Source: an uncultured Clostridia bacterium (lineage in GTDB: Bacteria > Bacillota > Clostridia > Christensenellales > UBA1242). Taken from it: 11,411 nucleotides of DNA. The notes below the pieces were generated by a model. The model did no database searches. It was not told the DNA's origin and saw only the letters and a program-made list of their open reading frames with translations. Position numbers and translations under genes: made by a program. Of the stretch, positions 5,426 to 11,411 are shown in pieces. Location of the stretch: NCBI GenBank assembly GCA_937874195.1, contig CALNBM010000092.1, positions 1 to 11,411 on the forward strand, read 5' to 3'. The stretch's first letter is position 1; each line of letters starts with the position of its first letter.

Positions 5426-6100
5426 TTACTTAATTGTTTTTTTTAATTGTTGTATGTATAATTGAGCGCATTTTTGTTCGCCTGCTTTTATACTTTTTTC
5501 TTCCGCCTCTTGTACTATTTTTCCATTTATAAAAACTCCTACTTTGAAATTCATATCATGAGGCTTTCCCCATTTGTTTAAAACACGATATTCAATCTTT
5601 TGACTTTTTGCCTGCATTTTTTCTTGTAGCACAGTTTTATAATCTGTAAGAAGTTCACGCCTCTTTTCCACATTTTCGCGGTTTTCTATAACAAATCTAT
5701 AAACAAATTTTTTTGCGCTTTCTATTCCGCCGTCTAGATAAATTGCCGCAGTTAAACTTTCAACAATGTCGGCTAAAACACTGCTTGGTAAGACATTCAC
5801 TAAGCTTTTACCGATTAGCACTTCATTTATTATGTCTAAATTATCCATAACTTTTTTAAGCGACCTTGCATTCACTAAATTTGCTCTAAGTTTGGTTAGT
5901 TCCCCTTCAGTTAGTTTAAAATTTAAAAATAAAAATTCACTCACAAAAAAACCCAATAAAGCATCACCTAAAAATTCATAAACCTCATACGACTGCACAT
6001 TATTTTCATAAGCATAAGAAGAATGCGTTAAAGCAATTTTTAGATGACTTTTATCTTTAAACATATAGTCAATAATATTTTCAATTTTTTTATAATTCAT
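5426..6100 (-). CDS. rnc: Ribonuclease III
   Basis: Double-strand-specific endoribonuclease that processes rRNA precursors and structured mRNAs in the cytoplasm. It has 224 residues, near the family norm. The catalytic domain shows ALTHSSYAYE (23-32), the signature EFLGDALLGF (42-51, with metal-binding Glu42 and Asp46), EGELTKLRA with Glu67, and SVLADIVESLTAAIYLDGG (107-125, catalytic Asp111 and Glu114). The C-terminal dsRNA-binding domain spans about 153-220 (DYKTVLQEKMQAK to GEQKCAQLYIQQL). The ATG at 6100 lacks a Shine-Dalgarno sequence, and a 9-codon mini-frame ends one base before it. Plausibly cotranscribed with plsX 211 nt upstream. plsX-acpP-rnc is a common order, and acpP is absent here. 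Confidence 0.96.
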   Translation of the reverse strand: MNYKKIENIIDYMFKDKSHLKIALTHSSYAYENNVQSYEVYEFLGDALLGFFVSEFLFLNFKLTEGELTKLRANLVNARSLKKVMDNLDIINEVLIGKSLVNVLPSSVLADIVESLTAAIYLDGGIESAKKFVYRFVIENRENVEKRRELLTDYKTVLQEKMQAKSQKIEYRVLNKWGKPHDMNFKVGVFINGKIVQEAEEKSIKAGEQKCAQLYIQQLKKTIK

Positions 6101-6101
6101 T

Positions 6102-6131
6102 TTAAACTTTTAAGGTTTTTTGACCTTGCAT
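6102..6131 (-). promoter_or_regulatory. rnc leader: hairpin and 9-codon mini-frame
   Basis: Directly before rnc the minus strand has AAGGT-CAAAAA-ACCTT, a 5-bp stem (6127-6123 and 6116-6112). Overlapping it, ATG 6131 opens a frame MQGQKTLKV whose TAA (6104-6102) ends one base before the rnc ATG. rnc has no Shine-Dalgarno sequence of its own, so reinitiation from the mini-frame is conceivable. The mini-frame also lacks a ribosome-binding site, so this is weak. Confidence 0.2.
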
Positions 6132-6311
6132 TTTTAAGAAATTTTTTTTAATTAGTTAGATTTTTTTTTATTTCTTGAAATTTTTTTAATAATTCAATAA
6201 CGAATATAGCGATAATATTTTTTAAAAACTATCTTAACCTTTTGCAATTAGTAATAGATTGGCTTGATTTTTGGAGATATAATCAATAAGATTATTATTT
6301 AAACGATTTTT

Positions 6312-7316
6312 TTAACCCTTTTCAATTTCCTGAGATATTTTTTCAATTAGTTTAGATTGGTGCATATCTAGCACTTGTTCAATGCTTGCACAAATATTTT
6401 TTGCTGTGCTATTACCATGTGATTTTAACACTATTTTTTTGCATCCAATTAGCACCGCCCCACCACTTTCTTCATAATTCATTTTCTTTTTCAATGCTTT
6501 AAAAGCACCTTTCATAAACACAGCGCCAACTTTTCTAATATTCTTTTTTTTAATTTCGCCCTTAATCATTTTTAGAATATTGACAACAGCTCCTTCTGTA
6601 CCTTTTAAAAGAACATTTCCATTAAAGCCATCTGCAACAACTACCTCGTAATTTCCGCTAAGAAGTTCTCTAGCTTCCATATTTCCAACAAAATTAATGC
6701 GTGGTTGTTTAGATAATAATTCGTAAGTTTCTTTTGATAATTCGTTACCTTTATATTCTTCAACTCCCACATTTAGAAGTGCCACCCGCGGACTTTTAAC
6801 ACCATATACAGTTGATAAATAAGCACTGCCCATAATTGCAAAATGCAATAAGTTAATAGGTTTTGCATCCATATTAGCGCCACAATCAATAATTGCAACA
6901 TGTTTATTATTCACTGTTGGGAGTATTGGACAAAGCGCTGGCCTAGAAATTCCAGTTAACCTGCCAATCTTCAAAAAGCCTGCTGTTAGCACCGCACCCG
7001 TTGAACCTGCGCCAACAAAACCTATCGCCTCATCATTGGTTCTAAGTTCATCGAAAGCCCGAACTAAAGAACTGTTAGGTTTTGCTTTAAAAGCAACAGT
7101 TGGAATTTCATTATTCTCTATTACCTCTTTTGCATCAATAATTTCAACTCTATCAAAAGGATATTCACTTTCTGCTAAAATTTCTTTAATTTTATCTTCA
7201 TCGCCTGCAAATATAATTTTTATATCTTTAAATTTTTGAAGCGCAAGCACCCCACCTTTCACAATTTCATGCGGTGCATTATCTCCGCCAAATGCATCTA
7301 ATACAATCTTCACCAT
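6312..7316 (-). CDS. plsX: Phosphate acyltransferase PlsX
   Basis: Converts acyl-ACP to acyl-phosphate, the donor for PlsY in bacterial phosphatidic acid synthesis; a peripheral membrane enzyme. From ATG 7316 it has 334 residues, the family size. Motifs: MVKIVLDAFGGDNAPHEIVKGG at the N-terminus, GAGSTGAVLTAGFLKIGR, ALCPILPT, IIDCGANMDAKP, ALLNVGVEEYKGN, NFVGNMEAREL, VVVADGFNGNVLLK.TEG, and GGAVLIGCKKIVLKSHGNS near the C-terminus. A longer reading would begin at an ATG at 7370, adding 18 hydrophobic residues. I reject it because that ATG lies inside the -35 box of the promoter and PlsX has no such extension. AGGAG lies 11 nt before ATG 7316. The large repeat protein upstream is separated by a terminator, so plsX begins a new transcript, probably including rnc. 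Confidence 0.97.
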   Translation of the reverse strand: MVKIVLDAFGGDNAPHEIVKGGVLALQKFKDIKIIFAGDEDKIKEILAESEYPFDRVEIIDAKEVIENNEIPTVAFKAKPNSSLVRAFDELRTNDEAIGFVGAGSTGAVLTAGFLKIGRLTGISRPALCPILPTVNNKHVAIIDCGANMDAKPINLLHFAIMGSAYLSTVYGVKSPRVALLNVGVEEYKGNELSKETYELLSKQPRINFVGNMEARELLSGNYEVVVADGFNGNVLLKGTEGAVVNILKMIKGEIKKKNIRKVGAVFMKGAFKALKKKMNYEESGGAVLIGCKKIVLKSHGNSTAKNICASIEQVLDMHQSKLIEKISQEIEKG

Positions 7317-7327
7317 TATGTAGATTT

Positions 7328-7332
7328 CTCCT
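7328..7332 (-). promoter_or_regulatory. Ribosome-binding site deciding the plsX start
   Basis: TTAGGAG on the minus strand ends 11 nt before ATG 7316 and lies just downstream of the predicted transcription start. It fixes the start at 7316 rather than 7370. Confidence 0.75.
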
Positions 7333-7341
7333 AATAAAAAA

Positions 7342-7370
7342 ACTATACATATTTTTTTGTTTAAAGTCAA
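7342..7370 (-). promoter_or_regulatory. Sigma-A promoter of plsX
   Basis: On the minus strand TTGACT (7370-7365), a 17-base spacer and TATAGT (7347-7342) each match consensus at 5 of 6 positions. The predicted start near 7335 gives a very short leader of about 19 nt. I see no clear inverted-repeat FapR-type operator around it. Confidence 0.85.
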
Positions 7371-7519
7371 ATGTATATCTTAAAAAATACTTTTGATAAA
7401 GTTTTGTTTTAACTTATATCCTAAGAAAAATAAGAATATAATAATGTTTAGTTTGAATATTCCATTATGATTTAATAAATATCCACCAGCTAAGCTTGAC
7501 TATCTGGGGGGTTAATGAC

Positions 7520-7553
7520 AAAAAACAAGAGCTTACTTTAAAAGCTCTTGTTT
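7520..7553 (-). terminator. Intrinsic terminator of the large repeat-protein gene
   Basis: On the minus strand a 12-bp perfect stem AAACAAGAGCTT / AAGCTCTTGTTT (7553-7542 and 7534-7523) with a 7-base loop runs into a U-tract (7525-7520). It begins 16 nt after the stop codon at 7570. It separates the repeat protein from plsX. Confidence 0.92.
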
Positions 7554-7569
7554 ATCTAATTTATAGAAA

Positions 7570-10500
7570 TTAAGCGATTTTTGTTTTGCGTTTATTATTT
7601 TCAATAAATGCAATTTCATCTTCTTTTCTAGTTTGTGGCATTTCACTTTCAAGTTCCATAATATTATTATCTTCAAGTAAACGAATATTTCTTATGCTTT
7701 CTTCATTATTTGAGATTGCTGATAGACCATCTTCACCATATCTTTCAATCGCTTCACTGGATGAAATTATTTCTATTTTAGGGAATTCTATTTCAATATT
7801 TTCGTTTAAAGTCGACCAATTAAAACTTTGTAGACCTTGTGGTTGATCTTTACCCGGCTTTGGATTGATATTACTGCTTGTTAACATCCATCCAAACTCA
7901 AAAGTGCCAAATTCTTCTCTTACATCTTCAAAGTTTACTCCATTAGTTGTTTGCGCCCACATATCAAAAACAAATTCTATTTTTGATTCAGCCCCCATCG
8001 TTAATGGTCTGTAAAATAATAAATCTGAAATGTTTTGTTGATACTGCGGTGCATAATCAGTTGAATCAAATTCTACATCCACTGATTCGCCACTATTAAT
8101 TCTAACTTGATCAATGCTCATTTCAAAACCAGATGAGAATAAACTTTTAAAGTTATAACTAATATCGATTGATTGATTTGCAAGTATTACTGCTCTCTCG
8201 GCATTATTTCTCAATGCTTCTGCATTTTCAGCAGTTTGGGTCGTTTGTGTTACACTTAAAATTTCATCATTCAACATATACACACCACCAGGAGAAGGCG
8301 TAAATGTAGACATTTCTGGTGGTGGTTCTGATGCATCATAACGAACCGAACCAGTTATGTCGTTATACTTACAAGTTATAAAATCATATACATACTCTTC
8401 CCCATTGCTAAGGTTAATAGTCAAGGTATGTGTTGACACAAAATCTATTTGAATATCGGCATTAAATGTGGCAACACCCACTTGTGTCCTGTTTGTTATA
8501 ACTTCGAGTGGATATACATGGGAAGTATATATATTTGAACCAGGAGACATAACAGGAATAGTAGTAGTAGTAGTAGTAATAGTACCATCTTCTGGATCTA
8601 CTTCTTCTACTACTGTTGTTATATATTCACCAGTCGGCACTAGTGGAATTGTTAAACCTGTTTGTACCAAACCCAATTCATTATTAGATGTATAAGAATA
8701 ACTATCAAAAGCGCAAATTTGTTGATTTAGACCTACAACACTTGAAACACCCATATTAATAGGGGTAGAATGCGCTTGTAATGTATAAGTTGAAGTAATA
8801 TCTGGACCATTAAAATCATATAGTCCTTTGCTTGGAAGAAGTACTTGCCCAGATGCATCAATAATTTCAACCGTTTCTTTCAGGTGATTGCTAAGTAGTG
8901 AAGTAATAATCATTTCACTATTCATTAAGTCGACAATCCAACCATAATATCCAAATTCGATATCGTTTCCATATATCTTTCCAATATAATTAAATCCCGA
9001 ACCCCCTGCGTAATCCTGACCAGTTGTAACTTCATAAGAACAAAAAGGATTTAAGGCTGCGTTTAAAAAGTAATCTCCCTCACCACTGCCAAGTGCTGGG
9101 CTAGCAACTTTATAAAGGAGTGGATCTTCTGGTATGTAATATATATTCAAACCTTTATTTAACACATATTGTGTGCCGTATAATATTTCAAGTAAATCAT
9201 CTGGGTCGTCCTCCTCACCGAAATAATACTGATGATGCACTTGATCTAGTGAATAAGTTCCACTTAGATAGCCATCATTCATATCTGTAAATAGTGTTGA
9301 AGAACTATCAACATTAGAAGATATTTGAATTGTAACATTTTTTATAATTGTTTCCGAAAAAATATCACAAATTGCTTGAAATCCAGAAGCGTGTCCCATT
9401 AAACCACCAACAAAGCGAGAACCCACTATGGATGAATCTTTTGCTGTTCCCACTTCATCTTGCGAATAACCTCTTACTATAGCTGATTCAATATTGTATA
9501 CACAAGTTCGCCCTATCAATCCGCCAACATAGTCTCCACCTTTAATTTTCCCGTTTTTCTTAAATCTAACTTCTAAATCGCCAAAAGTTGTAAACTCAAA
9601 GGTAGTTTCCACATGTCCTGCAATACCACCTACATAATTACCGCTTCCGGATATCAATTTAATGTTTAACGATTTTCCGGAAAGGTCTCCATCAAGAATA
9701 TATCCAACAACTCCACCAACATAAGAAATTCCAGTTATCTCTTCCCCCATGTTTATAGCATCATAAATATTTGATTCTATTGCTTGTCCCACAATACCAC
9801 CGACATAATTGCCAGTGCCAGTTATTGTTGCATTGTTTAAGCCACCATTTATTGCTGTTCCGTTTTCTACTGCTCCAGCTATTCCACCAACATAACTGGC
9901 GCCCGATATTTTTGAATTATTCGATACTAGGGAAATACCACTATTAGCAAAAGAATTTAACCCGTTTGCATATCCAACTATTCCACCCACAAAACTACCA
10001 GTTGCTGCCACATTTGAATCTGGGTCAGTTACAAAGCCCATTAAACTTCCATATCCTCCCGTACCAAATAAAACGCCTTGCATTGCACCCACAATTCCAC
10101 CAACGAAATTTCTTGCTGTTATATTAACTGAAGAAGTTTGATTATCACCTGTTCCAAAACCTGATAACGCACCCTTTACAAAACCAGCAACACCACCAAC
10201 ATAATCATTTCCAATTATATTGATATTTTCAATTTGTGCATCTATGTTAGCATATCCACGCATATAGCCAAAATTACCGCCTACCCAGTTACCGCCTTGA
10301 ATATTAGCAAATTCATCTAAATTGTCGGAAGGAAGTATTCCATCAAGGTTGCTTAAAGTACCTAAAATAGCATCACTAACACCAGGGAATAAGTTAGAAG
10401 CAGCCCACTTACCGCCACTTAATAATGGAACACTATCATTTTCATTATTACTGCTTGTAAAAACTCCATTCATAAAGCCAACAAGTCCACCAACATAATC

Positions 10501-11411
10501 TTTTCCCACGACTCCATATTGATTGCCGGATAACATCACCGAAAATTTACCATTAACTTGAGCTGGTACAAAATTATTACTACTTATTAAATCACCAAAA
10601 GTCCCCTCGAATTGACCTGTTATACGCCCTGCTATACCACCAACATAGTTTGCATTTGCATTATTCCCTATAACGCTAACATTTACAATTGAGATTTCTG
10701 TTTCAATTCCACCTGAAGAAGTATCTAAGATATCACCTTGTAAATCACCAATAACCCCACCTAAAAAACCATTACCTGTGATTGGATTTGTATGACTTCC
10801 TAATATAATAATTCTACCAGATAAATCTCCAATCATTTTACCTACTAGCCCGCCAACATACTGTGTACCTTTTATTGAAGTTGAATTAAATATAAGCACC
10901 GTTCCTACTTCAGCCTCAACATTACTTACTGCATAACCTATTCCACCACCAACATGGGATGCACCTGTAATAGTTGAACCGTTAGCAATAAGTGAAACCT
11001 TAACCGAATTTGATTCTTCATCTCCAATTAATGCAGCTCCTGCATATCCACCAACAAAACTTCCTCTGCTTGTTATTTCTGAGTTTTGTAGTTTCATTAA
11101 ATTAGTTATAGAATAATTAGCTTTAATATAACCTGCAATTCCACCCGCAAACGCTGCCACTGTTCCTGAAGAAATATCGGGATATAATGAATTACCGTTT
11201 TTAAAGAAAGCATCTACATCATAGTTTGTTAGTGCGGTTGCATTTGCGGTTACTTTACTGTCATATAACTCAACTAAATCCACTAATGCAAAAGGTAAAA
11301 TGTTAGATAAACCACCAATTTCATTTGTTAAAGAACCAGCAATACCACCAACAGCATATCCGCCATTTATTGTGAAATTTCGAAGAGTCATTTTTTCAAC
11401 GAAGTTTGCCG
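7570..11411 (-). CDS. Large GLUG-like repeat surface or secreted protein, 5' end missing
   Basis: About 1279 codons are in the window; the frame is open to base 11411, so the ATG at 11391 is probably internal and the true N-terminus, with any signal peptide, lies outside. The first ~665 residues carry 18 copies of a motif like G-x-Y-V-G-G-I-x-G-x-x-x-G every 25-60 residues, resembling the GLUG repeat of bacterial adhesins, predicted to form beta-rich solenoids. Repeats 13-16 are the most regular (ASYVGGIAG, GNYVGGIVG, ISYVGGVVG, GNYVGGIAG). The rest (to 1273 counting from ATG 11391) is non-repetitive, Ser/Thr/Asn-rich and beta-like, with a poly-Thr run near 939-944. The C-terminus is acidic then basic (ENNKRKTKIA), with no LPXTG motif and no membrane span, so anchoring must be N-terminal, non-covalent or absent. 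An extracellular role is inference; no ligand or catalytic domain is recognised. Confidence 0.85.
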   Translation of the reverse strand, partial: ANFVEKMTLRNFTINGGYAVGGIAGSLTNEIGGLSNILPFALVDLVELYDSKVTANATALTNYDVDAFFKNGNSLYPDISSGTVAAFAGGIAGYIKANYSITNLMKLQNSEITSRGSFVGGYAGAALIGDEESNSVKVSLIANGSTITGASHVGGGIGYAVSNVEAEVGTVLIFNSTSIKGTQYVGGLVGKMIGDLSGRIIILGSHTNPITGNGFLGGVIGDLQGDILDTSSGGIETEISIVNVSVIGNNANANYVGGIAGRITGQFEGTFGDLISSNNFVPAQVNGKFSVMLSGNQYGVVGKDYVGGLVGFMNGVFTSSNNENDSVPLLSGGKWAASNLFPGVSDAILGTLSNLDGILPSDNLDEFANIQGGNWVGGNFGYMRGYANIDAQIENINIIGNDYVGGVAGFVKGALSGFGTGDNQTSSVNITARNFVGGIVGAMQGVLFGTGGYGSLMGFVTDPDSNVAATGSFVGGIVGYANGLNSFANSGISLVSNNSKISGASYVGGIAGAVENGTAINGGLNNATITGTGNYVGGIVGQAIESNIYDAINMGEEITGISYVGGVVGYILDGDLSGKSLNIKLISGSGNYVGGIAGHVETTFEFTTFGDLEVRFKKNGKIKGGDYVGGLIGRTCVYNIESAIVRGYSQDEVGTAKDSSIVGSRFVGGLMGHASGFQAICDIFSETIIKNVTIQISSNVDSSSTLFTDMNDGYLSGTYSLDQVHHQYYFGEEDDPDDLLEILYGTQYVLNKGLNIYYIPEDPLLYKVASPALGSGEGDYFLNAALNPFCSYEVTTGQDYAGGSGFNYIGKIYGNDIEFGYYGWIVDLMNSEMIITSLLSNHLKETVEIIDASGQVLLPSKGLYDFNGPDITSTYTLQAHSTPINMGVSSVVGLNQQICAFDSYSYTSNNELGLVQTGLTIPLVPTGEYITTVVEEVDPEDGTITTTTTTIPVMSPGSNIYTSHVYPLEVITNRTQVGVATFNADIQIDFVSTHTLTINLSNGEEYVYDFITCKYNDITGSVRYDASEPPPEMSTFTPSPGGVYMLNDEILSVTQTTQTAENAEALRNNAERAVILANQSIDISYNFKSLFSSGFEMSIDQVRINSGESVDVEFDSTDYAPQYQQNISDLLFYRPLTMGAESKIEFVFDMWAQTTNGVNFEDVREEFGTFEFGWMLTSSNINPKPGKDQPQGLQSFNWSTLNENIEIEFPKIEIISSSEAIERYGEDGLSAISNNEESIRNIRLLEDNNIMELESEMPQTRKEDEIAFIENNKRKTKIA
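8561..8578 (-). repeat. Trinucleotide microsatellite coding for poly-Thr
   Basis: Six GTA units on the plus strand read ACT on the coding strand and give six consecutive Thr within DGTITTTTTTIPV. Slippage by whole units would change Thr number without breaking the frame. Confidence 0.8.
9393..11361 (-). repeat. Coding array of 18 degenerate YVGGIxG repeats
   Basis: Within the large protein gene the motif core appears as AVGGIAG, FAGGIAG, FVGGYAG, HVGGGIG, YVGGLVG, FLGGVIG, YVGGIAG, YVGGLVG, WVGGNFG, YVGGVAG, FVGGIVG, FVGGIVG, YVGGIAG, YVGGIVG, YVGGVVG, YVGGIAG, YVGGLIG, FVGGLMG. On the plus strand it shows as recurring CCACCAACATA-type sequence (near 9713, 9886, 10193, 10477, 10640). Spacing is irregular and DNA identity between copies is limited to the core, so the array is old rather than a recent tandem expansion. 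Confidence 0.85.

Noticed and set aside
5766..5981. Plus-strand open frame inside rnc
   Set aside because: Antisense to the RNase III catalytic domain; low-complexity Ser/Leu/Lys composition; no RBS.
7036..7239. Plus-strand open frame inside plsX
   Set aside because: Antisense to conserved PlsX sequence, no RBS.
7317..7519. Riboswitch or FapR operator upstream of plsX
   Set aside because: The predicted leader is about 19 nt, too short for a riboswitch, and no clear operator dyad surrounds the promoter.
7586..8695. Plus-strand open frames antisense to the repeat-protein gene
   Set aside because: Ser/Ile/Val-rich translations typical of antisense Asn/Thr-rich DNA; no start context.

Overview
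The window is about 11.4 kb of very AT-rich bacterial DNA. Every gene I can support lies on the minus strand. The gene set and the pcrA-ligA and plsX-rnc adjacencies fit a low-GC Firmicute (Bacillota), probably an uncultured, perhaps host-associated, lineage. Every complete gene end seen uses TAA, tryptophan is read from TGG, and promoters and Shine-Dalgarno sites are of the standard sigma-A/Firmicute kind. The exact taxon cannot be fixed from the sequence alone.

In the direction of transcription (right to left) the layout is as follows. (1) 11411-7570 holds the last ~1279 codons of a large, presumably exported protein with 18 GLUG-like 'YVGGIxG' repeats and a long non-repetitive C-terminal part. 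It is cut at its 5' end by the window edge and closed by a strong intrinsic terminator at 7520-7553. (2) plsX (start corrected to 7316) has a near-consensus promoter and is followed after 211 nt by rnc (RNase III), with no acpP between them. (3) rpsU (ribosomal protein S21) is a stand-alone unit with a perfect-consensus promoter, a TTG start and a clean terminator. (4) About 0.5 kb of mostly non-coding DNA carries a possible decayed reading frame with a 9-codon tandem repeat. (5) An unrecognised 129-residue protein gene has a palindrome in its promoter region. (6) pcrA (UvrD/PcrA helicase, GTG start) is followed by ligA (NAD+-dependent DNA ligase), which runs off the left edge.

The genes are mostly core housekeeping: lipid precursor synthesis, RNA processing, translation, DNA repair. 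I do not see a defence system, mobile element, CRISPR array, tRNA or rRNA. The observations that most deserve a second look are: a perfect 34-bp foldback at bases 1-88 that breaks ligA and looks like a contig-end artefact; a 42-nt duplicate of the 3' end of pcrA lying between pcrA and ligA; the GLUG-like repeat protein; a plsX promoter that rules out the longest reading of that gene; and an unusual ligA leader where a hairpin separates a G-rich ribosome-binding sequence from the start codon.
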